Shown here in pieces: positions 36,411 to 46,862 of a DNA stretch of 64,000 nt. Source of the stretch: Ceratobasidium sp. AG-K (lineage: Eukaryota > Basidiomycota > Agaricomycetes > Cantharellales > Ceratobasidiaceae); contig JAWNGF010000001.1 in NCBI GenBank assembly GCA_037039685.1, positions 4,836,001 to 4,900,000 of the forward strand. Direction: 5' to 3'. A program made the position numbers and the translations under genes. Every line of letters begins with the position of its first letter. The stretch's first letter is position 1. A model generated the notes under the pieces. That model did no database searches. It was not told the DNA's origin and saw only the letters and a list, made by a program, of their open reading frames with translations.

Positions 36411-36519
36411 GATAGGCAGCTAGGGTGATTAGATGTCAGTGGCCGTGACGGCATTGGTCACTCGAGCGCTTGTGAAGATCGGCAAACTAATTATATTTTT
36501 TACCGTTCTCCACACCACG
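36411..36519. promoter_or_regulatory. very short divergent promoter BET3/BUD23
   Basis: 109 bases between the start codons of two divergent housekeeping genes. It must hold both leaders and core promoters unless transcripts overlap. It contains the AT-rich TTATATTTTTTACC near 36491-36504. Confidence 0.5.
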
Positions 36520-37680
36520 ATGTCTCGTCCAGAGTACCAAGCACCACCCGAGATCGTACGTCCGGCTTGCTTCTCGTGCTCTGTAGCTCTCTTATGAAGA
36601 AAAGGTCACTAGTACTATGGCGACGTGGAGGCCAAAAAGTATACTGGCAAGTATGTTGTTGTATATCCTACCTCCGCGCCTCAACTATACTAATGCATAT
36701 GTACTTGTGATCTAAAGTACGCGGAATCAGGAAATCCAGTCACAGATGACTCAGAGAGCTCTTGAGCTGCTAAATCTACCCGAAGGCAACTCGCCATTCC
36801 TCCTGGACATTGGGTGTGGGTCGGGGCTGAGTGGTGAAATTTTGGACGAGCATGGGTATAATTGGGTAGGCGTGGACATTGCTCCAAGCATGCTAGGTAG
36901 GTTACTATGCTTCAAGTCTCTACTCGGTGTATATCAACAATCTGGCAGAGGTTGCCCTTGAGCGAGAGGTTGAAGGAGACCTGTTCCTGCAAGATATTGG
37001 GCAAGGATTTGGGTTTCGGCCGGGCAGTTTTGATGGAGCGATCAGGTACGCATATATCTGTTTGAATGGCTCTTTGATCACAACCTTACGATCGTAATGC
37101 ATCAGTATTTCAGTCCTTCAATGGCTTTGCAATGCGGACGCGTCAACGCATTCACCCCCTGCTCGGCTGTCACGTTTCTTTCAAACACTTCACGCCGCTT
37201 TGACTCGGTCGGCCCGGGCTGTTTTGCAATTTTACCCTCAATCCGACGACCAGATTCAACTGATTATGGGCATCGCTATGAAGTCGGGATTCCAGGGTGG
37301 TTTGGTCATTGACTATCCTAATAGTAGGAAGGCGAAGAAGTATTTCTTGTGCCTCTTTACTAGTGGGGCTAGCGAAGGCGGCGCGAACAAAGCCAAGGTT
37401 GAGTTACCTCGGGGCTTGGACGGAACAGATCCGGACGAGGGGCACGCAAACGCACAGTTTGAAAAGAGAAGGGAGAAATTCAAGTCTCGACAGAAGCGAA
37501 AAAACATCAAGGACAAGGACAGTCGGGAGTGGATTCTGCGCAAGAAAGAGGTTGGTTTGCTATTTTCCAGGTACTCACTACTGCTAATCGGCCTCAATAT
37601 AGCTGTATCGTAAAAGAGGCAAGGAGTCGGTTCCGAACGACTCTAAATACACTGGTCGGCAGCGACGCCCAGTATTTTGA
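36520..37680 (+). CDS. BUD23: 18S rRNA (guanine-N7)-methyltransferase Bud23
   Basis: SAM-dependent methyltransferase (with Trm112) that makes m7G in 18S rRNA and helps 40S export. [12 protein letters not shown] (exon 1, 36520) splices to [13 protein letters not shown], then [14 protein letters not shown]. The SAM motif is [20 protein letters not shown], followed by [10 protein letters not shown]. Later exons give [31 protein letters not shown] (37105 on) and [20 protein letters not shown] with [20 protein letters not shown]. The C-terminal basic WBS_methylT tail contains [20 protein letters not shown] and ends TGRQRRPVF at 37680. All introns are short. The stop lies about 110 bases from that of Ran (convergent). 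Confidence 0.95.
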
Positions 37681-37792
37681 CACCTGTATGCACGCTTTAT
37701 GTATATGTATCTTGTTGTATTGGGTAGAATGATCCGTTCAAATACTAAAGCTGGACATTAAGAAGGTACTCTGATGAATCCGGGCAAACAGT

Positions 37793-38840
37793 CTAGAGGT
37801 CGTCGTCCTCCTCGGGAAGGGGAGCGGCAGCAGCCTATGAAGAGTTTTGTGAGATTAAGCCCCCCACGGTGGCAAGGGAATCTTACGTTTTTGAGCTCCT
37901 CGTTGTACTGCTCCATGAGCGCAGCATCGACAGCAACCTCGGGGGGCGCAAGTGCGGGAGCCGCCACAAACTCAAGGGCAGGGTTTCTACATATAATCCT
38001 GTGTTAGTCATTTGAACTGACACGATCAATGAGACTTGCATACCCAACGAGCTTACGTGCCAACCACAGGAATGGCTTCTCAAAGTTATAGTTGGACTTG
38101 GCCGAGATCTCAAAGTACTGGAGATTCTTCTTGCGATGGAAGGTGACAGCACCAGTCTTGACTTTTCGTTCCTGCGCCGAGACGAGTCGGTCCATTGATC
38201 GTAACACATCGAGCACAAGACGTACCTTTACATCAACCTTGTTCCCACAGAGGACCAAGGGGATGTTCTCGCAAACACGCTCGAGATCGCGATGCCAGTT
38301 GGGGACGTTCTTGTAGGTGATGCGGGAGGTAACATCGAACATGATGATACCACACTGTCCTTGAATATAGTATCCATCGCGCAAACCACCAAACTTCTCC
38401 TGTCCGGCGGTGTCCCAAACGTTGAAGCAGATGGTACCAAAGTTGGTGGTGAAGGAGAGAGGGTGGACCTCGACACCAAGGGTAGCTACGCGATACGATC
38501 AGATATAAGCCCGATAGAGCCCGTTGGATTAAAAAACTACTCACCAATATATTTCTTCTCAAACTCGCCAGTCAAGTGGCGCTACATTTGAGGTCGCGTT
38601 AAAAACAAACAATTCACGTCAACGCATTCAAGCGCGCGTACCTTGACGAAGGTAGTCTTGCCAGTTCCACCATCACCAACTAGAAACAGAACGTGTCATT
38701 CAGCCACAATTAACGCGAAAATCGCCAACAGATGAACAAAGATAGGGTGTAAATTAGGCCATGTGAAGGGCCAACGCGAAAAGCGGGTGGGACATACCGA
38801 GGACGAGCTTGAAGGTAGGGATAGCGGCAGCCTCAGTCAT
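37793..38840 (-). CDS. GSP1: GTP-binding nuclear protein Ran (Gsp1)
   Basis: Small GTPase for nuclear transport and spindle assembly. Start 38840: [20 protein letters not shown] with GKTTFVKRHLTGEF containing the P-loop. Then [17 protein letters not shown] (switch I), [20 protein letters not shown] (switch II), [30 protein letters not shown] (NKxD), [20 protein letters not shown] (SAK motif) and the acidic C-terminus PLPEEDDDL at 37793. At least six introns interrupt it, which is dense for a gene of about 215 codons. No prenylation motif is present, as expected for Ran. Sequence conservation makes this call certain. Confidence 0.98.
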
Positions 38841-39254
38841 TGTGAGATATTAGAAAGTTGTCGTAAGGATGAGGGGGTCGTGAAGGATGTGGATGGAGCT
38901 TTCAACCCTTGCCAATTTCTCTTTGAATCTTTGTACTTGATCAGTCACGCCCTCGTCACGGGCACGTCACATCGATTGCTCCAGAAATTTATCTCATCAC
39001 CAATCCCAAAAACAGACTTCGCTTGCATTTTCCAAGTCACGAGACTTTGCGTCCCCCACAACAATTATCGGGAATATTGACCGGTCACACTTGAAAGCAG
39101 TGCCTTCGTGCAGCGAGAATAACGCCATGTAATAGCACCAACTTTTGCATTTGTAGTCCGTTGTAGTAAGGGCATTTAGTGTCCGTGGTAACGAAAGTAG
39201 GGTAAGTAAGACATTAAAGAAAAAAGGATGGCTGGCGAATCAACAACCTAAAGA
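38841..39254. other. intergenic region upstream of Ran
   Basis: About 410 bases between the Ran start and the stop of the LEA2-like gene, both on the minus strand. It should contain the Ran promoter and leader; no clear TATA box was identified. Confidence 0.45.
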
Positions 39255-40565
39255 TCAACCTAACAGACCACTCAAGTCAATACCAAGCCCCTAGAGTGAG
39301 GATAACTCGTTAGTATAACGTCAGCGTAGGGAAACCGTGAGACTAACAGCGATATCGCTAGCTTGCAAGGGGCAGCTGAACGAAGCCGATCCACTAAAGC
39401 TGGGGGAGATCGTGAGGCCAAGGATCTTCAGTTTGAGCTAACGGAACACTATGAGTATCCACCAGACGAATCAGGCAACAAGGGACGTACAGTTAGCTTG
39501 TAGTTGACAGGAATGTCCGACTTGGAGTTTCCTATGAAACCACACTTGACAGCAATGTCTTGAATGATCTTCTTATTAGGATCGATCGACTCGGTGTAGT
39601 TGATTGCAAACGGAAAGAGGAACGATGTGTCGGAGTGAGAAGGGAAGTTAATGTTATTCAAAACTCCACCGCCTGATCAAGATATAAGTCGGGAGCCTAG
39701 TGTGCGTTCGTTTAGAACTCACCAATTTGCTGGTCAACACCCGGGTAGAACGCTTTGGCCTGGATCGCAGAGAAATCGGCAGCAAAGAAATTGGGATTGA
39801 CAACGCCAATTGCAAGGTTTAGATTGATCGTTATGCCAGAATTCTGTGCCGTGACCACACTTCCGTTGGTCGGAGTCTTGATCCCGTTGAACGAAATATC
39901 AGGAGGACGAACCCACTGCAAAGGAGCCATCAACATGACTTGTATGATGAGGTTAAAATAAGACGTACCAAACCCAAAGTCATAGCAATGCTTAGAATTA
40001 GGAACACAGTTGTCATGACTGTGCAGCAACAAAATCGACCAACACATCGCGTACGGGATCCCTAAGAACGGTACGTTAGTTCAGATAGCCAAGACAAGAG
40101 GTCAGTACCAACCTTTGTCCAGGCGTTGCCGTGTTCGTCGTGACGCCAAAGACGAAGGTCTCCGGTGGACCTAGCGCGAGTAGAAATGAGCGCGAGCCAA
40201 CTTGGAGCCAAAATCCACTTACTTGGGTGGCACAAACGATGCCTCGCTAAAGCGGGCACGACCATCGGTATTATTGGCGCCGAGCGGACGGGCAACTCGC
40301 CGGGTCTTTTCGCTTTCATCAACATCATCCCCGATAGCAGTCGCCTGCGACGCCATCGTGTTCATCCCCGGACGAGTATTGTCAAAGTCGTCATGGTACG
40401 CTTGACCTTGGGCCGGTTGGCTGTAGCCGACGTTGTGCTCAGAGTAGGGGTTAAACTCGGATTTCCGGGAGCGAGATTATCACGGTAGTCGTATCCGACA
40501 CTGCCGGTGGGTTGATGTCCTTGCTGGTACGGTCCCCCTTGATATTGTTGTTGGGGGTAGCTCAT
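39255..40565 (-). CDS. Single-pass membrane protein with LEA2-like extracellular domain
   Basis: Fungal type II membrane protein of unknown role. A Gln/Tyr/Pro-rich cytosolic N-terminus (MSYPQQQYQGGPYQQGHQPT, start 40565) leads to DDFDNTRPGMNTMASQATAI with EKTRRVARPLG. Next come DLRLWRHDEHGNAWTK and one membrane segment (RFCCCTVMTTVFLILSIAMT with LGLWVRPPDISFNG). The outer part has NLNLAIGVVNPNFFAADFSA, GVLNNINFPSHSDTSFLFPF and VNYKLTLKLKILGLTISPSF, ending DIAGLGIDLSGLLG. The alternation of beta-strand-like segments fits a LEA2 (NDR1/HIN1-like) fold. The first intron is ambiguous: reading frames change between SVGYDYR and QAYHDDF, best explained by an intron of about 78 nt. Confidence 0.8.
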
Positions 40566-40680
40566 GGTGGATGGGAGGAGGCTCTGCGATCACTCCGCAG
40601 CGGCTGAGTAGTCGTGAGCAATATTTGCAATACATTACACCGCCCCGGCTCCATTCAATATTGACATTTCAGTGCCTGTG

Positions 40681-41319
40681 TTACACAAATCCCATTTCTT
40701 CGTCCAGTATCGCGCTAAATTTGGTACTGTCAAGCTTGGGGAATTCTACTAAACCCGACTCATCATAAGATCCAATCGTTTTTGCGAGAGTCCTTTCGTC
40801 AAAGTTAGAAGCGCAAACGCGGGTCTTGTAAACGACTAACTTGGGTGTTGCCGAAAACAAATGGCCCAGTTCACCAAGCGCGTCAGCGAGCTCAACCTGA
40901 TGATTATCGAGAAGTGTTTCGTTGGGCACAACGATCAACGGCTTTGGCAGCCTAAGCACCTCGAGAATAGTTCCCGACCCTGTGTGCCTGGGTCAGTACC
41001 TTGACCAGCTTTACTTGAAGCACGCACCTGCATGACTTATCACCAGATCGGCACTCTTAAAATATTTTTCCAGCTCCGGATTGAATCGCCAAACAGATAT
41101 GTCTATGTTTGTTCTCTCGTCGGTCCAACTCCATTCGTTCAGGCTCGGTGAACCAGGCACGATGCCAGCTACATCACTGTTTCCGCATTGAACGACCAAC
41201 CGATTGAACTGTCGAGCGTGAAGCGAGTCCAGAGTCTCAGGTGATAGAACTGTGCGTGTAAGCTCGTCGAACTTTGTCGAGCCAACGGTTACGAATGTGC
41301 ATTTTAGGGAAGATGTCAT
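40681..41319 (-). CDS. ALG13: UDP-N-acetylglucosamine transferase subunit Alg13
   Basis: Catalytic half of the ER UDP-GlcNAc transferase that, with membrane anchor Alg14, adds the second GlcNAc to dolichol-PP-GlcNAc. Exon 1 (start 41319): MTSSLKCTFVTVGSTKFDEL, LVVQCGN, SADLVISHAGA. After a short intron: GSGTILEVLRLPKPLIVVPN with ETLLDNHQVELADALGELGH, the UDP-GlcNAc-binding GT28-type C-terminal motif. Stop 40681. About 195 residues, normal for a stand-alone Alg13, soluble with no signal peptide. It is followed after about 115 bases by the LEA2-like gene on the same strand. Confidence 0.95.
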
Positions 41320-41659
41320 GGGTGGTTGGTTAGCTTGATGGGTATGCAGGCGTGGTTGTAATTATCGAGTGGAATCGCATATATTCGTGATTGTTTGATG
41401 GGATCTACAATAGCATCCTCAAATATGTGAGGATATCCCCCAGATGGGTCGCTCTGGTTTGGTGAGTCGCGTCTCCCGGTTCCACGTGACACCTCAAAGC
41501 GTGCCACTGACTTTGACCTCCCAACTCACCCGACTTTGGCCCCGACTCTCATTTTACAAACTAAGCACTTTATATTTATTCCTTAAAGTATAGAGAAACG
41601 ATATATACTCCAGCTAACCGTACTACAGACATAACCACATTGTTTCAATATCCTCCGGG
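41320..41659. promoter_or_regulatory. divergent promoter ALG13 / RING gene
   Basis: About 340 bases between divergent start codons. AT-rich TTTATATTTATTCC around 41569-41582 and GATATATACTCC around 41599-41610 could be TATA elements for the + gene. Confidence 0.4.
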
Positions 41660-43231
41660 ATGCAATCTTCCGCTAGTAATGATTCTATATGGGAGTACGT
41701 CCACTGCTCTGTGTGTATAGTTCTATTCCTCCCCCCCAATCGTCCCGACCTGGTGCCGGATATTCCCTTTTGGCTCACGGAATGTGGACATGTCGTGTGT
41801 AACAACCACCTAAGTGGGTTTGGTTCGCTCAGTTGACTCGCGTTATTGAATGCTGACTCTCACCGAATCAGAGGACAGACCAGAGTTGTGCGACTTGCGG
41901 AGCAGAAACTGTTAGCATCGTGCCGCTGCAACGTAATGTAAGAAGTAGCTCTAGGGTATGAGTAGACGCTGATCGTGCGTTGGCCCAGATGTCAGCACCG
42001 TTTGCTCAGTGGTTTCGTCCCATAAGTGGGGAGCTTGAGAACTTGGTCACAGCTCTCGGGTAAGTCTATCACGCTGTTTCATTGGGTCGTTTGAGCTAAG
42101 CGACACTCGGAACAAGGCACAACACAACATGCTTATATCACTTGTTCGACATTACCGACATCGGTATGACAATGCAAAGGTCGTGGTCAAGCAGCTGCAG
42201 GCAGAGCTGATAGCGGTTCGTGGGCAACTGGCGTGAGTAGTTATCACAGCCATTCGAAACTTTATGCCTCATGACACCGACAGCGCACAAAGCTATCGTA
42301 TGGAATCTCCCCAGGTCACATCTCTCAACCGAATACCAATGAATGACTCTGGGTATGATTCGATAACAAGTAGCGGCTCAAAGCGTAGGCGTGTCGACAC
42401 GGAGGCCGAGTAAGTACATATTTTACGCGCATACATTCGGTTATTTAGCATTAGCCTGCTCGGCGGGGTAAGTCAACGGCACATTAGATCATCCCCCCGC
42501 TCTAATGCCACACCGAACCGGCCAACCCGATTTGCGTTACCGCCGAGTGGTGGCAGCGCAAGGTTTACACCTGGGCGCGGCGAGAGCCACCCCGGTGTGC
42601 GTCAACTACATAATCATGCTGAGGATCGCCAGCCGAGCGTGAGGAGCCTGAAGTAGGTTGCCCCGCATGTTGTGTATCGCTTACTCACGCAACGTAAAAG
42701 TGTCCAACAATATACCTACCAACCACCAGCCACTCCACTGAACAGCAATCCGCAGATGGGGCGCGGCGCGCTGCGCTCATATGCGCAACCAGTCCGAGAA
42801 GCGCCGGTAAACATGCTTCAGTCGCGGACTGCGAGTTCGGTTGCGATGCCCCCGCCAACGCTCAACCTCCGACAACATGAGAGCACTGCATCGGCGTCCC
42901 AGGCTGCGGCTGCGGGTTTCTCGACTAGCGCACATGGCAGTTCGAACGTGGGACAAGGTATGTGGGAAATCCTTCCGTAAAAAGAAAAGATCTGACTATG
43001 GTTTTGTGTTCTGTGACATCATTGATGGCGTGCGTAGGGGGATTTCATGGCAGCCTAGCATCAACGGGCGCTCAAGGTTTCCATGATGGAGGAGGTGGAG
43101 CAGTGAGAGGCGCGGGATCGTTTCGTGTGAGAGAGGAGGCGAACCCGAGACGGTTCATTCCAAGTACGCCAACGAACTCAAAGCCAGGCGGGCAGAGAAC
43201 GCATTTTGCCGGGCAAGGGAGCCGGAGATAA
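41660..43231 (+). CDS. RING-type protein resembling Zip3/RNF212/HEI10 meiotic E3 ligases
   Basis: Small N-terminal RING, mid coiled coil and disordered tail. Exon 1 (start 41660): MQSSASNDSIWEYVHCSVC, then PDIPFWLTECGHVVCNNHL. An intron then joins to NQSCATCGAETVSIVPLQRN, completing the zinc ligands in an order (W-x-x-C-x2-C, LT-x-CGHV-x-C-x2-H, C-x2-C) like RNF212/Zip3. Further exons: MSAPFAQWFRPISGELENLV, AQHNMLISLVRHYRHRYDNA with KVVVKQLQAELIAVRGQLA (helical), then SSGSKRRRVDTEAE, RFTPGRGESHPGVRQL and a Ser/Gly/Arg-rich tail ending GQGSRR at 43231. A role in meiotic crossover control (SUMO or ubiquitin ligase) is inference from architecture; the RING itself is clear. Confidence 0.75.
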
Positions 43232-43391
43232 AGAAGCATAGTTTACATAATCAGATGATGATCACGTGACCAGGTGCTTCGGAGTTCTGAGTTGGGACGA
43301 CTGAGCTTGCGAACGACTTTGTTTCTCCCGCATAGGGATTTCGGTTGTGCGGTGTATGAATACGACCCACGTTATCGCGAGTAGCAAACCA

Positions 43392-45204
43392 ATGTCGAAC
43401 GGCAATACTCTCCAAGGGACGAACATCGTCGGTGTCCACTATCGAGTTGGCAAGAAGATCGGCGAGGGTAGCTTTGGCGTCATCTTTGAGGGTGAGCACA
43501 GGCGCTTGGGCGGTCTTGTTACTGCGCATTCTAACCCGAAGCCTGTAGGCACCGATTTGCTCAACTCTCAGACAGTAGCCATCAAATTTGTGAGCACATC
43601 AATTCTTTAGCCCGGGCGCAGAGCGCTCACATTTTGCCACACCTACCTGCAGGAACCTCGCAAGTCCGATGCACCTCAATTGCGAGATGAATATCGCTCC
43701 TATCGTATTCTCGCCGGATCTCGTACGTGCCATTCTGTGACCTTCCTACTGCCATCGCAAGCTCATTCTCGCCTGAAGCCGGCATCCCCCAAATATACCA
43801 TTTCGGCCAAGAAGGGCTCCATAATATCCTAGTAATCGACCTTCTTGGCCCTAGCTTGGAGGATTTGTTCGACATGTGTGGGCGAAAGTTTAGCATCAAG
43901 ACGGTCTGCATGACCGCCAAGCAAATGGCGAGCGTTATAATTTATCTTGAATTTCAACTTTTGCTAATCGTCCCTCGTCGTTTACAGCTGCACCGAGTGC
44001 AAACTATCCACGAGAAGAATCTTATTTATCGTGATATCAAGCCTGACAACTTCCTGATTGGCCGCCCTGGCACAAAAGGTGCGACCATGATCCATGTGGT
44101 TGATTTCGGCATGGCGAAGCAGTACCGGGACCCCAAGACCAAGCAACACATTCCTTATCGCGAACGAAAGAGCCTGAGCGGGACCGCTCGGTACATGAGT
44201 ATCAATACTCATTTAGGAAGAGGTGAGTACCTATTTGGTTCTACGGGACTCAAACTGATCATTTCAACAAGAGCAATCGAGGCGTGATGACTTGGAATCG
44301 CTAGGCCATGTGTTTATGTACTTTTTGCGCGGAGGACTACCCTGGCAAGGTCTGAAAGCTGCCACCAACAAGCAAAAGTACGAAAAGATTGGGGAAAAGA
44401 AACAGACCACACCAGTCAAGGAACTATGTGAAGGTTTCCCAGGTGAGTTCCGGACTATTTCCGCTACAGTGGTATCTAAACTTGTGGCTCGCAGAGGAGT
44501 TTGGTATTTATCTAGTAAGATATCGAGGCGTCTATCTACTGTGGCCGGTCTGACCTCGTTTTCAGAATTATGTTAGAAGACTCGGATTCGAAGAAACTCC
44601 TGATTATGACTTTTTGCGGGAGCTTTTCACCAAGGTGCTGAAAAACATGGGTGAGCCCGAAGATGGTGTTTACGACTGGATGTTGCTCCACGGAGGCAAA
44701 GGATGGGAATCTCAGGTACGCGAGCCGGCTGGCTATCGTTAGTTGTTTTGACATTGTTTGCAGTTGTCCGGAAACAGCCAGCAACCTTCGGCCCCTCGAC
44801 GAGACACTACCCGAAGGGCCTCACAGCAGCAACTTGCCACACCAGGTGCACCTTCGCCTGCACTTGTACGGAATGGCTCCAAGCAAGCAAATCGACTTCT
44901 CCCAGGGGCTCCGGGAGCTCCGGTGTCTGCAGCGGCTCAAGTCGGCGTACCGGTACCTACACCGTCGAGGCGAGCATCTGCACTCAACACGCCCCAACAT
45001 CCATATGCAAGCACGGCCAATGCCATCCACACACCCTCGGCCGATCTCAGGGGAGGCACTGAATCCGCTCTCAATGGCAGCGCAACGGATGCGCTCAATC
45101 AAGGCCCATCACCCGCCGCGCTCGACAATGCGCAAAACGGATTCGACCAGCGGCAAAGTGCGCCCCAAAAGAAGAGCTTTATGGATATCATTTGCTGTCG
45201 ATGA
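43392..45204 (+). CDS. Casein kinase 1, Yck-type membrane-anchored
   Basis: Ser/Thr kinase of the CK1 family. Start at 43392 ([20 protein letters not shown]); an in-frame ATG at 43356 would add 12 residues. Kinase landmarks: [87 protein letters not shown] and [16 protein letters not shown], then [20 protein letters not shown]. The CK1-specific KRxDLE-like motif is present. The C-terminal tail is rich in Pro, Ala, Gln and Ser, ending [12 protein letters not shown] basic stretch and a double Cys near the end suggest palmitoylation at the plasma membrane as in Yck1/2, although there the Cys pair is the very last residues. Many introns, all short. Confidence 0.93.
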
Positions 45205-45530
45205 ATCACCTCTCAGCGCGGAACTCGGACACTTGATTTACGATTACGATTTTATGATGGTTTATCTTGGTTTGCTATTTCTAACTCGAACGTTCTTTTG
45301 ATCGACTCTTTACCACTAGCGCTCTCTTATTGCTTGCCTGTCACCGTTTATACCCTTGTATGGCAGGCATGCTGGCAGCCAGAATTTATAGTATTGTTGT
45401 ACCGCATTTGTGTGTGTTGCAAGTGAGAACGAGGTTCCAGGAGTGGTAACAGGGATGAAATCAGTCCGGCGCTTAGTGTGTGATGTCTCCACGTCTGCTT
45501 TTCGCGAGTCTCTCCAGGACACCACCGGCC
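45205..45530. other. intergenic region, same-strand spacing
   Basis: About 330 bases between the CK1 stop and the SRP receptor beta start. An in-frame upstream ATG at 45483 of the next gene lies here. Nothing else recognised. Confidence 0.45.
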
Positions 45531-46498
45531 ATGGACACCACAACTGCCAGCAAGCTGCCCGAGCAGCTCTCCCCGACGCCTGATGCGATGCCTATTACCG
45601 AACCATTTGCTCTGGCCTCGCGAAACACTATAATTATTGCGTCCCTGGTCATTGCACTCTTGCTTGCATTTGGTGAGTCCCAAAACAAACGCTTACTTCA
45701 AATCCACTTAGCTTGTATGCAGTCTTTTCCTTTGCCCGCCGCCGACCCTCTGCGCGTGGCAGCTCGGTGCTCCTCGTCGGCCCTTCAGATTCGGGCAAGA
45801 CCGCTATCCATACCTCGCTCGCATTTGGCCGCGCATTCCCTACACATACGTCCATCCAGGCCAACTCGACACTGTATACCACTTCCCAAGGCCGTACGCT
45901 CAGACTCATAGATATTCCCGGCCACCCGCGTTTGCGAGACCAGTTTGCGGACCACTTGAACGATGCCGCCGCAGTAGTATTCGTCGTCGATTCAGCGACC
46001 GTGTCGAGGAATGGAGCTGTAGTAGCCGAGTGAGTTGTTTAATTTCGATTCGAGCTGGGTCTGATATCTGGCTAGGCACTTGCACCAAATCCTCCGTGCG
46101 CTATCAACGCTTCCTGCCTCGCAGGCAGTCCCGCCGCTCCTGATCCATGCCCACAAGTCTGACCTCGTTCAAAAACAACAACAGCAAAACGTGGCGACGC
46201 AACGTGTCACTGCAGTTCTTGAACGCGAACTCGAAAAGAGGCGTGCGGCTCAAGCAGGCGGCGTGGGCGTTGAAGGACTGGGCGAGGGAGAGACGGGCGG
46301 CGAGGTGAGTGACGTCAGTGGGCTCGAGTGCACTGGTGGTGTCTTCAAGTTTTCTCAATGGGAGGCCGGAGACATCGCATTTGGCGAAGGATGGGTCAAG
46401 GCTGTTCGAGAGGATGGGATTGCCAACGAGAAGGTCGAGGAAAAGAGCGAGGGCGAAGACGGTTGGAATCGTTCAAAGACTGGCTCGAGTCGTTGTAA
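45531..46498 (+). CDS. SRP102: Signal recognition particle receptor subunit beta
   Basis: ER membrane GTPase that anchors SRP receptor alpha. Start at 45531 (MDTTTASKLPEQLSP); an ATG at 45483 would add 16 residues. N-terminal membrane span NTIIIASLVIALLLAFVFSF, then RRRPSARGSSVLLVGPSDSG with KTAIHTSLAFGRAFP (G1). Next are TLRLIDIPGHPRLRDQFADH (G3), VVFVVDSATV and LLIHAHKSDLV (G4). The C-terminus has FSQWEAGDIAFGEGW. The conserved end LESFKDWLESL lies in another frame with stop at 46498 and needs an intron of about 53 nt starting gtcaag, an unusual donor. Without that splice the frame runs to 46589 with no family resemblance. Confidence 0.88.
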
Positions 46499-46862
46499 TA
46501 TACTGTATCATACATCCCTCCACATTACTTTTGCCAAACATGGCCGAAATGCTGCTAAGATTGATGTTTATGAACTACGATACACGTGATGAGAGATGAG
46601 CCAACGTCAAGTAGAATATAAAAGCCAGTGAACATGGAAAGAGACATTAAGTGATCCAGAGTCTAGCACTGGTGCCACATGGATGAATATAAACTATTCG
46701 AGACTCTAGCTGTCTAGCCAGAGACTGATTAGACTTGGTTGTTTTCCGTCCGTCACCGACATCAGACCAAGGACGAAGAAAGAAAAAGAGCACACCAAAA
46801 GAATAAAAGAAAATGGAAAGCATCAAAAAAGCAGGGGCAACGAGGACGTGGCGAGTCGGCAG
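46499..46862. other. convergent intergenic region
   Basis: About 360 bases between the SRP receptor beta gene and the kinase gene stop. A-rich part near 46780-46830. Nothing else recognised. Confidence 0.5.

Noticed and set aside
40362..40565. Frameshift or pseudogene in the LEA2-like gene
   Set aside because: An intron of about 78 nt (CGT split across the join) restores frame, so a break need not be assumed.
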